Shown here: piece by piece, positions 26,370 through 39,722 of the stretch
Layout of the letters: every line of letters begins with the position of its first letter
Numbering within the stretch: the stretch's first letter is position 1
Assembly (NCBI RefSeq): GCF_901709675.1
Contig: NC_051098.1
Coordinates: forward strand, 12,553,918 to 12,617,917
DNA length: 64,000 bases
Direction of reading: 5' to 3'
From: Syngnathus acus
Lineage: Eukaryota > Chordata > Actinopteri > Syngnathiformes > Syngnathidae
The notes under the pieces: generated by a model
The model's database searches: none
Told to the model about the DNA's origin: nothing
What the model saw: the letters and a program-made list of their open reading frames with translations, nothing else
Made by a program: the position numbers and the translations under genes

Positions 26370-26404
26370 ACCCACTCACTCACTCACTGACTCACTCACT
26401 CACC
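26370..26404. repeat. (CACT)n microsatellite
   Basis: About eight CACT units with one changed base; on the minus strand it provides the GTGAGTGAGT donor-like sequence. Confidence 0.85.
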
Positions 26405-26900
26405 CGTCCAAAACGCACTGCGTCCGCCTCGTTCACAAAGCGAACTCATCCATCGCCGGGAAACTTTTCTGATCGTCTTGGCTCATACTCTCATCCAAAA
26501 ATGGACCGAGATCATTTGGAGGATGCGGACGGAGGGTAATGCGCAATCCTGCCGGTATGGTAGGCTACGCGCGCTTTGTCCGTGCGCGAGCGCGCGTGCC
26601 CGCACGCTCTGTGGTTACACACGGGAAGTACCTTACAAGGGGAAGAACTCAACAACAAAAAAAGGAGGAGGAGGGGAGGAGGAGAAAGTATCCTGGACTG
26701 GGTGTCTGATGGTGTGACGCGGTGGCAATGCTGGACAGCAGCAGAGGAGCAACAGAGGAGCAGCGGCAGCGGCAGAGCGTGCGCGCTCGAGTGGCCCTGC
26801 AGGCAGAAGAAGCGTCAGCGAGCCTCCCTGCTGGGTCCTAAAGCGGCAAGCGGACAACACGTGCTACAACTCGCTTGCAAATTGCCAAGCACACTGCAAC
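26404..26900 (-). promoter_or_regulatory. CpG-rich block with a strong donor: possible noncoding first exon
   Basis: This 0.5 kb is rich in CG dinucleotides and in GCTGCTCCTC-like repeats of the kind seen in 5' leaders of neural genes. On the minus strand it ends at TTTTGGACGG followed by GTGAGTGAGT, a perfect donor that runs into a (GTGA)n repeat. It could be the first noncoding exon of a minus-strand gene whose next exon is the one at 20890-21014. This link is inference; the donor may be a by-product of the repeat. Confidence 0.3.
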
Positions 26901-28700
26901 CACAGCGGTGGAAAGAGAATACCCACCCGCTGAATGAACAATTCATCACCATCCGAAATAGTAGCAGAGAAGAAAGGCTATCAATCTTTTATTAGTACCG
27001 TTATTATTATTTTTTTAACATTTATTTATTTATAATTCGTTATTTTTATTTTATTTTATTTTATTTGGACTATTATTGTAAACGAAATAATTTGAGAAAC
27101 TACTACTATTAATAATAAAAAGGAACGGACTGCTATGGACATAAAAGTGGAACAGAATATGCAAATGACACGCAATTACATATCATATCGTGTTGACTTC
27201 CCTCACGGGGATCCCATTAATCACAATCAGCACTGAGCACAATAGATATTCAACAGCGGCAAATAGAAACTCCGTGATTGGAAGTCCTTCCCGGTGGCTT
27301 AAAAGGTCCGTGTGTGCGCGTGCGTTCGTGCACGTGCTGCAGATGATGAGTTTGAGCTGGATTGGCGTTCCCCGCAGACGTGACCCCTCTTCCCCCTTGC
27401 GGCCACTGCAGACAAGCCTGTTAAAATGCACCCGGGGATGAGGAGAAAGCCAAAAGACCAAGAAGCTGCTCAATCTCTTTGAAAACGGCCATCGTTTGGG
27501 GAGGGGAGGGGGGGGGAGCACTCGCTTGTCCTCATATGGAAATACATGAGAAATGCCAGCGTAGTCCAAGAAAAGGCCGGCTTCTGAGGGCTATGAATTG
27601 GAAAGCACTTGAAGTGATTCAAGGGCATGATGGAAGTCACAAATGCATGTGTGGCCATTCAAAATTCTTCTTCTTCAATCACCAATGATGGCTGACAGCC
27701 AGGCGGACTTCCAAAAGAGCCCAATCAGCAAAAATTGCAGCATTGTTTTCACCTTCTGTTTTGAGGCTGCGTTTTCTCATGCAGGTGGGAGGGGGGGGGG
27801 GGTCGGTTAATGGCCTGCCCGCCCGGAGCCCGAGTTTGATTTGTTTTATCGCCTTTACGTTCACAAGCTGTCGTCTGCATTGCGACTTCAGATGCCTGCG
27901 AAAAAACAGGAACTGTTCCGTTTTTTTTCTTGATGCTGACAATAGCTTGGAGGAATACTTTGGAGAAGTTGAGCGTGTTAAGAACCAGATGGTCGGCAAG
28001 CGAAAGCAGAAGGATGAGCCGAGCGTCTTGGATTGAATGAAGACAAAACTGGGATGGCATTTGCACTTTCCAAGTGTCAAGGAAAACAAATTCTCGCACA
28101 TCTCCAAATGCAATTGGAGAAAATCAATTAGCACGTCCGTTGCGGCTCTTGCTAACGACCGCCTTTGCAGCTCAAACATCTGGGGTCACCTGCTCCATGC
28201 AGAAGGTCACAACAGGATGACGGCAAAAAAGTTATTTTAAAAGTCGACATCCAGCTGCATACAGCAGCTAATAGCTTCCAGTGTTGGAAGTTAATTGCTG
28301 GCAGAAATGATCAAGCTTGTCCAAACAAATTAGCATCAAGCCACCTTTTCACAAATTCATTTCTTTTTTTTTTTGACAGGAGCGAGGGCGGCCACTTGTA
28401 ATCTAACGCATGAACCTCTCTCGCTCAAAGTGGAGCCGAGGGACCGCCCCTCCTCCCCCCCACGAGGTAATATCGCCCCCTCCATCCCACCCACATCCCA
28501 GTTCCAATTTCAGTAGCCAAGGAAAGAGCAAGAGGCAGAGCGAGACGAACAAAGATGCCCGTACGAAGGAAGCCATTTGCTGAGATTTGAACACAAGTAG
28601 TGCCGCGACGCACGCAGAGAAAATCACAAAGAGGATCCTTAACACTCTGCAAAAACGATAAATATTACTGCAACTAAGTATTGAAGCTGCGTGTATTACA

Positions 28701-28716
28701 CTGCCCCCTGGTGGCC
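28701..28716 (-). promoter_or_regulatory. CTCF-like site (strong match)
   Basis: On the minus strand the sequence reads CCACCAGGGGGCAG, the consensus CTCF core. Confidence 0.5.
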
Positions 28717-29196
28717 TGGGCGTGCATTACATGGAACAGCAGAATGTCGACTGAATGGAAGCACGAAATGGTGATGCCAGATCTGCTTGGTTCATATGAT
28801 AAAGAGACGTGATGTTGTCCTTAAAGCGCATTCACAGCTTGTGGCGAGGCTGCTCACATGCATTATGGAGGTTTCTTGATGGAGGTGAGCGCGGGTTAGA
28901 GCGGAGATTGAAGTGGTGGCCAACGGGCGCTTATCTGCGCCACAATCACTTGTGGACCAAAGCGCCGCCCGCCCATTGATGGAGTGAAGATGAAGGACGA
29001 GGAGAAGAAATGGTTATCGATCGACGTCAGCTTTATCGGCTCAAGCCCCGACGAGCAAACGGTGGCGGCGACCGGCCGATTAGAGCACGCCTCAACTCGA
29101 TTCTCCTTTGGACGCCGATTGGGTTCCGACCCCCATTTTGTTTTTATAGCTGGCCTTGAAACGTGACAAGATTAGTAATTGACCTTCATGAGTTTA

Positions 29197-29284
29197 TTCA
29201 CTGCCATTGACGCATATAGACGTCAAAGTTGTGGTTTATCTGGGCTGCCAGACTTTGACGTCTATATGCGTCAATGGTAGTGAA
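29197..29284. repeat. MITE-like hairpin element
   Basis: Two 33-nt arms (29197-29229 and 29252-29284) are inverted copies with a single mismatch, separated by a 22-nt loop. Arm content includes ACTGCCATTGACGCATATAG and GACGTCAAAGT. Diverged single arms occur at 18804 and 21068. It is probably a small non-autonomous DNA element; a precursor-microRNA shape is an alternative. Confidence 0.75.
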
Positions 29285-32200
29285 TGAGTTAAATAGAGAA
29301 AAAAATGGAGCCGCATGAACACTGGGCCGAATGGACGTTTGCTTCCAGTTTGGGCCCCAGACCTTCCCTCTCGCCAAGGAAATATATGCAAATCTTATTG
29401 CCTTGTAATTTCATTGTGTTGCTATTTGTTTTTTATTTTTTATTTTCTCATCCCCGCGTAGGGCTTATTAATCACGTTTGCCTCATAACATAACATTTTA
29501 TGATCATTCAATAAACGAAATAAAGGGGCACCGTGGGAGACGTACGTGTCGGCGTGTTCTAATGAGGCTCCGCATCGCACTTCTGGCAGGTCCCCAGACG
29601 CGCGCGCACACATATATCACCCCATAAACAAGCCAGTGGGTGCGCCCCAATAAAAAAAGAGCGCGTCTGCGGATCCATGAAAATGATGCATGCGCCCCAC
29701 CTTTTCCCTAATTGGAAGACGGAGACTTATCTAATCGCACGCATCAGACCGCTAACAAGATGCCTGCCGCCATCCGTTGATCAACTTTGACATCAAAATG
29801 TCCGAGAATGGTCACCCTAAACAATCACTGGCCAATCACAGAAGATTTTACAAGATATCTAATAAAACTCGGCCGGGACATCAGAATGAGACGCGAAAGA
29901 AGCACGGAGGGAGGAAAATGTGTCAGGAGCACACTTGACGTGCTTTGTCACACTTTTGTCACATCATTTTCAGGTTTTTGCGTAACATGCTAATGTCAGA
30001 CTTTGTCATCTCTGTGCTTCTTTTCTGTAGTTACTCTCACTAATTGTCATTTCATTTGTCATTTTTCCGTATCGCTTTGTCACTTTTTCCACTCTGCGCT
30101 TCTTTTCCCGACTTTCTAACAAGCCTTATTTCGTTTCAGAAAAAAAAAAAAAATGAATCGAGACGCTACTTGGCAGCGCGACATTCACATCGCAAAAAGC
30201 TTTAGCGTAGCACGTTTCACTTTGACACGCTGGACGTCAAAAACCAAGCGGAAAATGGTCTTTTTTCACGAATCCCCGGTAAAAGTGCTTTTTGCGCATT
30301 TCCCCAGCACGTATCGACGGCGTTGCTTATCTATATGCTAATGCGGGCGAGCTGCGTGTCTCATTTGACTGTTTCATCTTTCTCCGTCTGCTCATTACAA
30401 GAGCTCGGCGCCGGGCAAACACCTCCTGCGTATCTCGATAAGACCATTAGGATGGAGGAGGCGTACTCCTATTCTTCCCGACCCAAAAACAAAAAGGGGG
30501 GGTTATCTGGAAAAGAGCAAGCCCACCTGCTCCGACTCGCAGCCATTCGTCATTTTGGCCCGGCGATAATCTCGGCCCGATTATTAGCGACGCGCTAAAC
30601 GGACGGCGCAAAGCAGTTGGAAGGGAAGCAAAATCGGGTTTTGGAGCGGAGAGGGCCCATTTGAATTTGGCCCGTGAGGCGGAGGAGGTTGGCACCGTGC
30701 GGCTGTTGGGGCGGGGGTACTCGGGTCTGCTCAGCGTCCAGTCATTGTCCGGCAAGGAACAGCACAAGGACACGACGTCAACGCAAAACGAGCCTACGTT
30801 CAAGTCGATGCCATGACGTCCTGCTTATCCAAAAATTCAGCTCCATCCTGTGCTTCTTTTTCAGACTTGCACGGGATTCATGTTTTATCAGGTCCCAGAC
30901 TGCACTTCCTTTTCAGGATCAGATGATCGGATTGCTTTTTTGCCCAACTCTTCATTTTCAGGTCTTTTCTTTTTCGGGCTTTTGCGCGCCTGCCACTTGA
31001 ACTCTGTGCTTGCTCTTTAGGCACTTGTGGAGCGTGCTGATGTCACTCTCAGACTTGGTGCCTCTTTTTCAGATTTGTGGCTTCCCGCTTGTGACTTTAG
31101 TTCGGTCGTGCATAGCGGCCAGAATGGCATCTAAGTTTCCCGGCGGTTTGTTTTGACCGTTTTATCGAAGCGCGCCGAGCGAGCGGCCGTGAATCATCGA
31201 TGCTTCTAAAATAGCTTGGCGCTTTATTGATGGGCTCCCTCCCCTTCCGCACAACTGACTCCTAAAGCCCCTTTTCCACACAGCCGCGACGGCAAAGGTA
31301 TTTAATCAGGCAGCGACCCGGAGGAGACGTTTGCGAGTATACAAAGCTCACAATCAATCCGAGCAGACATTAAACAGACTTTTAGCCCGCCGGTGCAAAA
31401 AACTACAAAGCATATGTGATATGTGTGCAGAGTCCGGCTCGGGCGCCGCAACCATGTGACGGCGCTGATGAGAAACGAGGGGCCCGCTTTTATTGGACAT
31501 CTTACTTAGTAAATCACTTGAATTATGAAAGGAGGCTCCTCTCGTGATAATAATATCCTGCAAGTCCCACCAAATTTCAAACGTGAACAGAATGACTGCT
31601 TCACCGTGGCTGTGTGCGTTTATTTTTTATTTTTGGGTGGGTTCACGAATAAAAATATGCAGTTCATATTCTTGACACACGCACGCACATGGTTGCGTAT
31701 GTACAGACGCACGGCGATCGTGCATGAGTTGGCTTTGATCGACTGCAACCTTTTGTGCTTTGCAAAAGCGTGCGTGTGCCTGTGCCTGCATGTGTGTGTG
31801 CCTGCATGTTTTCGCCGTGAGACTTGATTTGAATCAGGGCCCACCTGGGAAAACCTCGATTCCGTCAGCCGTGGCCAGCTCAGGTGTTGTATGAATGTGA
31901 TTTATTTCTAAACAAGCGGAGCCAAAACAAAGCCGAGGGGAGAGGGGGGGCCCCTGCGATTGTCTGGAGGGAAGGGGGGCGGGGCTACCTAGGGGAGGGC
32001 TTTGAGGCCAGTTGCTCAGGATGCTACCTGTGGTGATAAAGGGAGCTGCACAGCGGCCAAACGCTGCGTGCTATTTTGATCAGCGATTGCCCAAGTGGGC
32101 CATTTGCCGAGGACACTTGAGTCGTCTTCAACGCGTGACACGCAATACATTCAACTCATTCGGCGCCGCGGACGTTCAAAATGGTCAAACGGAGGATCGT

Positions 32201-32404
32201 CTAAATCCAAGGTTAAAATGTGTGACCAACAAAAAGTCTGGCTGATGTGTAGTTGTTCACGCGTGAGGCGTAATTAACCACCGCGCTCGCAGGTCATTGA
32301 TGCTCATTTCCTCACGGAAGCTTTGGAATGCGGATCGATCGGCAACTTAAGCGAGCCATAGTGTGGCACCCCCACCCTCCCGTTAGCAATCAATAAAAAA
32401 TGTT

Positions 32405-32590
32405 GTGGGCATCTTATTCTTGTTTACTCAAGATTGAATATTTTGAGAAAAAAATACTGGTTAAAATATTTTGAGATTTTTTTTTTTTATAATATATTTT
32501 AATTTAAAAAAAAAATGTGGGCATCTTATTCTTGTTTACTCAAGAATGAATATTTTGAGAAAAAAAATCTGTTATAATATTTTGAGAAAA
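32405..32590. repeat. direct duplication, 112-bp spacing
   Basis: Two copies of a segment that begins GTGGGCATCTTATTCTTGTT start at 32405 and 32517 and run on through ATATTTTGAGAAAAAAA, separated by AT-rich filler. Confidence 0.85.
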
Positions 32591-35500
32591 AAAATACTTT
32601 CTCTTGAATGCATCTGAAATTTCCTCATTTTCTCAAAGGAGGTCAGCTTGTTAACAAACATCATCAAAAGCAGCGTCCGCTGATTTACCTGAGAACATGC
32701 ACGGAAGTTTCACCGATACTCCCGGACGGCCTCGTTCGCTCGCCGCCGCTGTGCTATTTCAGTAATTCCAATTAGCTCATCACGGCTCAACAAAAGGCCA
32801 TCGGGGCAGGGGGGGGGGATTAGCGCGGATCTTATTCTGTAACAAAGCAGCTTAATCTCTCGCTCCTCTCTCTCCTCAATTGATTCTACCTTTCTTTGTG
32901 CTCTCTCTCTGTCTCCATCACATTGATTTCTATCTTGGCATGAGTAATGACCCTCTCAAAAGTGCGCCATCTCACAATACCGCTAGACGGACAACAGTTT
33001 GGGGGGGACTCGTGCCTCGTAATCAATGACCAAATCAAGGGCACCGGCGCGGGCTTGCGGAACCGAGATGCACAAACGATGCGTCACAGAGGACAACCAA
33101 CAAACTTTGGCTCTTGTCTGCACAATGGCGAGCCGTTCAAAATCTCTTCTGAAGAAGCCCGTCCAATGGTTTTGTTTTGGGGTTTTTTGGTGACAAAGCT
33201 GGTGTACTTTTCTCCCATCGAGCATTTGCCACAGTGTGCCTATTGCCCGCACGTCTGAGTGGAAAGTGGCCTCTTGACAGCCATTAGCGGCCGCAGTCAA
33301 AATTGCGGGCCTCAATAAACGCCACCTCAGCACTCACTTCATTTCAGTTATGTTTTACACAAAAAGGGAGAAAAAAAAACAGTCGACAGCCTGGATAAAC
33401 ACGTTTTGGAGTGAGCTAATTGGCCTCATGACCACACGCCAGACAAAGCAAATGTTTGCAAACGGCCGGACGCCGGCACACGAGTGAAGGAGTAGAGACC
33501 CGACAAATCGTCGAGCCAGAAGCCAGCTGAAAGGAACACGGCATTGTGATGATGCCACCTGGACATACCGGACAGTGTTGACCTCTCGGCTCTTCTCGGA
33601 GGATAAAGAAGATATCAACGAGCGCTGGTAGAATAAATAAATGTCTCATACATTTTGAAGACAATTATTCCAAGGATATTCTTGGCCCGGAAAATACGGC
33701 GCCTGCATGCAAAATGAACACTAGGGAAGGTTAAAAGATGCAAAAAGGTCCTCAAGCACGTGGATAGAATTGAAAGCAGCGGTGCACATGCTGGTCGTAA
33801 GCGGGGCTCCCCACTTAGCAGCTTTTGGTCAATAATGAGGTGGGGAGGAGAGGGGGGGTTATCCGGGGGAAACCTTTGACTGCCGCTGATGAGCGCTGAG
33901 TGCCCCCCCCCCCTTCTCAAATTGCCAGGGGGGCGAGAGTTGGTAGGTAGCGGCGCTCTGTCCAGATGGGGTCTCGTCTGGCTGCCTCCCCGGCCCCTGG
34001 GCCCCAAATGACCAAAAATGGACGGGGAGAGCCAACGTGACATCAAAAGTAAACCCAATACTGGCAGACGGATTCAGTGGTGACATTTGGAGCTGCTCTG
34101 ATGGTCAGATGGAAAGGTTACACTTTGGAGAAGCGCACAGCAGGCTACCCGGGAATGCAATGCAGCCTTAGGTTGAAATAAGCACCCAATAAAAATGTGA
34201 AGAAAGCCTTGAGTGAATGTTGTTTTATCCTTTCATTCAAATAAATTCACATTAAAAAAAAAAGCTTAAGTCCATATTGTCGTACATGATTTTTAAAATG
34301 TTATATTGAAATATGTAGTTTTTAATGTCACTATAAATTTAACAACTTAAATTATTTATTTTTATTTGAAAAAATATTTTTGAAAAAAAACATTAAATAA
34401 TAGAATCAAGCATTTATTCATGAATAAATTACTGATTTCACTTATGGCATTAATTTTTGTCAAACAATTTAAAAAATATACAAAATGAGTGTGGTGGCCT
34501 ACTGGCTTGACACATGGAGACCAAAGCAGCTTTGGAATTGCTTTCTAACGGCGTGCACGGGGCTGACATGAAAATGACCGAGCTGTCCGCGCTGCTTCAA
34601 ATGAGCAGACAAAAGTGAGGCCGCATTGGCAAAAGTAAGATGCCAATGGAAATAAATGTTCCTCTCCCTCCAGTGAACTGATGATGTCCTCTTCCTAACT
34701 CACTACACTGAAGGCTGAGCTTAACAGGGGCGGGGGTGGGGGCAGATGGAAATTGTAAAAACTAGCAGCCGGCAGCGAGCCAATTCCCTCAATTGCCAGC
34801 GGAATAATAAACGGCAAGTGAAGGGGGGTGGTATAAAAAAAAAAAAAACCTCATTTGTACATCTTTTCCTCCGACTGGTCTCATATTTTGCCGCATGATA
34901 ACATTAGCGCACAATAGGCACTGCTGTTTATCAAATTGAGTTTCATTCCTTCACAATGAAGGACAGAAAGCAGAGAAGTGGTGGGGGGGGGGCGGCGGAA
35001 CCCATGGGCATGCTATCATTTCAGCTTAAATTGCTGGACTAGGAAAGGGGAAAAAAAGCAATTATTGATAAGACGAGCGGTGGCAGTAATAGAGCCCCCC
35101 GTCGCTGTGTTTCTTTTGCATCATTTACACGCAAACACGGCAGACGGAGGAGCCCGGTTGGCCGGCCGCCATCAACAAGCCTCACGCTCAAGTGTCAGTG
35201 ACGTCCACGCCACACCAACACTTCAGGGGGGGGGAAAAAAAAAAAAAAAAAAACCTATAAATATTGCGTTTGTCTTTTTTGATCGGGTAAAGTATAATAT
35301 AATACGAAGCGGTACATATAATTTAAGTTTGTGCACAATGACGTCATGCTGCAATCCAATCGCAGACGCCTTTTCAAATGCAGGGAAAAATGTCACGAGA
35401 AAAGGGGAATTCTCCAAATCTAGCAAAGCACACTGCCAAGGGATTTAAACGCGTGAGCGCGTCAGGCCGACAACACCGAAAGGCTAAATCGACAGCGGGA

Positions 35501-38500
35501 TTAAAACCCAGCAAAGTGTGGCGAGTAATCAGCGGCGCGCCGGTCTACGGGGACCCGAGCCGCCGCCATTTCCAATGCAAAACAGCCGCGCCTCACTAAT
35601 TCCGGGTTGACATCTCATGGGAGGCAATCCATGCTCATCATTGACCAGAGCGCAGAGGAACCCGCTACAATTCCTTCCTTCCATCCCTTTTCTATACTGC
35701 CTATCACCATTCCAGTCATCTCCTCTCCATCCGTTGCCATGGTTACAATAAGTGAAATCCACCGTGCACATTTCAATACTGCCCAGGGATGCTTTTATAG
35801 CAATGAAGGTAGTCATTAAAAACACTTTGAAAGAATATTTTCAGGACAAACGAGCTGTAGATTAAAAAATATTTCAGTGTAAATCAATCATCAGGTCCAA
35901 AGATTACAAAATGAAGCACGTAGGCGTGAAAAGCAGGATTCAAAAGGATTTGACATTTCAGAACAGAGAGAGCAGAAATAGTCCACCTTTGCATTGTTGA
36001 ATGTGCAAGTAGCACGCTCGTGTTTACAAGTCGCTCACTAAAGATGCCAAGCGCGAGAACAAATGGACTTTTTAGCAGGCCTAAAATTGCCCCTTTCCAC
36101 GCTTTGTCTCCCCTCACGGAATGAAAACTAAACAGCACATTAAGTCGGCGGCCGCCTTGTCAGCCATCTGCTGGACAAATGCCTCGTTTATTCCGGGGCA
36201 CGGGGGGGCAGCCTTCGACTCTCATCGCTCGTGGCACCGGACAATTTAAGCGTGGAGAGATTTTTTTTTTTTTTTTTTCGGATCGATCATTTGGCAACAC
36301 CTGAAAAGGTTTGCACATATTTATTCTTCGTGTCGAGCCACGATCACGCGCTAATTGAGTTTTGAGTTCACTCGTGAAGATGTGCACTGCTACATTGACT
36401 TTTCACGTTAGCCAACGACATGCTAGTCGAAACTTTGCTAGCTCGGACTGTGGCTCGTGAAGCTATGAATTTCTTCTGTGGCGCGCCAAGAAGGGAGACA
36501 GTGGCTCAGCATCACGCAAGCTTACCTTTGCCCCCCCCCAATTAACTTTAATAGGCCTTCATTGCTATCTCTTGATGCTTTTTGGCTCGCTTTTTGCTAT
36601 TCAACCCCCCACTGGAAGGCGTACGGTGACCTCCGCCGGCCTGCCGTCTCCATTCATCCATCCTCCTCTTTCTCCGCAGAGCTAAAGTGTCAGCGTCCAC
36701 AATGAATTGCCCGGGCGGCCCATTTAACCTTCTCATCCCATAAAAAGCATAATTGGCTTACTAGAGAAAGAAGCCGTTTTACGGGCACGGGATAATCCCT
36801 CAGCGTGATGAATGCATCTTTAATCAATCGACGTGGGAGGGGGCAAAAAACCCACAAAACACCTCAGAGAGGTCAGCAAGAGACGAGTCACGGGGCTCCG
36901 AGGGCTGAAGGAAACCCTTCAGCATAATAAGCAACGCTTATTTTAAGGTAAGCTAGTAACAGGATCTCCCCCAAATGTGAATTTCAAGCGGCCATCTGTG
37001 AGCACGCTCGTCAGGCCGCAAAAGCGGCGTAACCAATCCATTCCCTTCGTCATGATCCGTTGGGCAGCCGCCGTGTCACGCTGTGTCACATAAGTATTTG
37101 ACGCGCCTCATTTTCGTTCTTCCAGACTTACTGAACAGGAAGGAAGCTTTCAAAAGTATTTTCCATAATTTGCTCCAAAAATCATACTCGGAGGGGAAAA
37201 CTACTTTTGTCCCCAAAGGAAATCCCCCACCTTGCCCCCCCCCTTTCTGAGTAATTTTCCCCTCCAGCGCGGCGGGCCATCTTCTTCACAGCGAGCGCTG
37301 CCGAGAGGTTTTTATAGCGACGCTCACAACACATTTGAATAAGACTTGCGGAATGGCCACGCGGCCCACGCTGCGAAGTATGAATATAAATGGCACCCCC
37401 CAACCCCAAGCGCCCGACCGCGTCCGACGGCAAATAGAAATTCACGACGAGTTGTCGATTGGAACAAAGCGGCCCCCGCAAGCCCTCTTTTCGGGAACCT
37501 TGTGTGGAAAAATTCAAACAGCAATCGTCGGCTTCTCATGCGTGATGGCGCAGCGCCGACCAGGCATTTTTTCAACTGCGTTGCACTTGATAGAAACTTT
37601 TTTTTTAGTTTTTACACCAAGTATGCTCCTAAAAAACTAGCACCATTGGGCATTGTTTTAACGGATTCACCGTCTTAAATCTTTGTGTCTGATTTTGACT
37701 TGATGTTCAGCTTTCAATAACACAATTTTTTCCAAGCAACCATTGAGGGCACCTCGAAACGTGTTGCGCGTCCAGCCCAGTCAACCAGGCTTTGAAAAAC
37801 GGCCACTAAAATAACTTAAATTATATATAATATAAATTTGATGGCCATTGTGCCAACGCTCACACATAATGTGCACATACGTGCCTATAATTAACTGCGG
37901 AAGGCTTAAAATAGCATCATGTGACTGCTTTAAGAACAGCTTATTCATGAGACTCCAGAGCGCCAGGTGGAAGAACGGGAAGAAAAAAAAATGGTTGAGC
38001 GCAGACGGCGTTAGTATGCGCACGCACGCACGCATGCCTCTCCTTTGCACACTGCGACAACGCTGCGGTGAGTGGGGGTAGGGTGAGGTGAGGTGGGCCA
38101 AAGGGCGAGGGGGAATAAGGTGAGAAGGAACAGAGATCCCATTCGCAATAGTCTCGGCGCGGCCGTGAGGGCATCCCGCAGGATGGCTCAGGGAGACATC
38201 CAGCCGAGCGCGGGGAGCATCCTTTAATTGAAGCGCAGAGAGTCAACGCAATCAATATTCCGCCGGCGTGCGCCCAAACACAACCACAGCGAGAGAGAGC
38301 GAGAGCGAGGGAGAGAGAGAGAGCCCACTCAGCAGCCTCCTTATTGTCTTGTTTTATGAATACGCTCCAGCCGAGCAGCTGAACAATATGCAACAGAGTG
38401 ACCCCCGCGCCGCGCCGCGACACACTGCTTGGAGCCGCTGCCAGACACGCGTATTAGCGCAAAAAAATCACATTAGCATAGCTGCAGCCACGCTGGAAGA

Positions 38501-39420
38501 GAACAGTCGCAATTCAGAAGTGCAGCACGTTTTTGTAGCTTTACTGGTGTTGCGTTTGTCGTTTAACACCTTTTCAAAATGAACATATTGCAGAGCCTCA
38601 AGACGCTTTCCATGTCTTAACAGAGCTCCGACAACGTCCGAGTTTGCCAGTCAAACGTGTTCATCTAAGGGTCCATCAATTTAAATCATTTGGACGGCAA
38701 ATCAGGCTTTTAAAAAAACGATAGTCGGTGGCCGTGTGGTGATTTTCTGCCCTTTGTGCAAGAACTTGAGTGGGCGCGTGCGTGCGAATGAAAATGAGTT
38801 TCTTTTCTTTGAAGCGGTGCAGCGTTCAGGTGTTCTTTGCGGCCATTTATCTTTGCCATCTCAGCGGCAGCGAGCGGCACATTCGTCTCTCCGTCCATCA
38901 CTTCAAATCGCCTTTGTTCCCCGCGCGCAGTCATCTGTCAGCGGCCGCCGCCGCCGCTCGCTCGGCCTTTCATGTGCAGACGTCTCATTCCGCCCGTCCG
39001 CGCAAACATTTCGAGCATCCATTGGACCGTTGCGACGGCCGGGCTAGCATTTGCGGATAGGTGGTTGGTAAAATAAAAACCCTAACAACCTAATGACCTT
39101 TGACCCCTACAGTATTTGCGCCATTTTTTGTGTCTCAGCCCGGATTTGCATAACCGCACGAAGCCATCATCATCCGTGCTCGCATTCCACATCCAATTAG
39201 CGGCCATCTTTTCTCTGCGTTTGAATGGGTTGGCGGCAGCAAAAGCCACGCGGCCACGGTCCTAATTGGTAGCGGCGCTTTGAGCTTCACAACAAGAGTG
39301 GCTTTCTTCACTCGGGCAGCGACAGCAGATGGCGGCGCGATTCAACGCCGGGGTGCAAGATGGACACACTTCAATGAGCATCCGCTCATGAAAGACACTC
39401 AGAAAGTGCGAGAGTGAATC

Positions 39421-39448
39421 GGCGAGCGAGCGAGCGAGCGAGCGAGCG
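39421..39448. repeat. (GAGC)n microsatellite
   Basis: About six to seven GAGC units. Confidence 0.85.
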
Positions 39449-39609
39449 TCTTAGTGTTGACGACGAGCCGCTCTTTGCCAGTCATGAGTTGGCTCGTCTC
39501 ATTTGCGTTGTTGTGTTTGTTTGCAGCCGAGCTCCGAGCCAATCCGTGCCAAGGCCTCCTCAATAAGACGAAACCTGTTAGCGTTTTGCGCCAAAAGTAA
39601 TTTTTTTAT

Positions 39610-39722
<113 letters not shown>

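Larger units (their letters stand above)
21108..26403. other. non-coding stretch
   Basis: It holds an A-rich (AAAAT and AAAGA) tract at about 21985-22110, a T-run at 22718-22732, a 22-base G-run at about 23219-23240, a broken (CA)n at about 23625-23660 and a C-run at about 24157-24172. No gene seen. If the 26.4 kb block and the 20.9 kb exon belong to one gene, this is its first intron. Confidence 0.5.
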
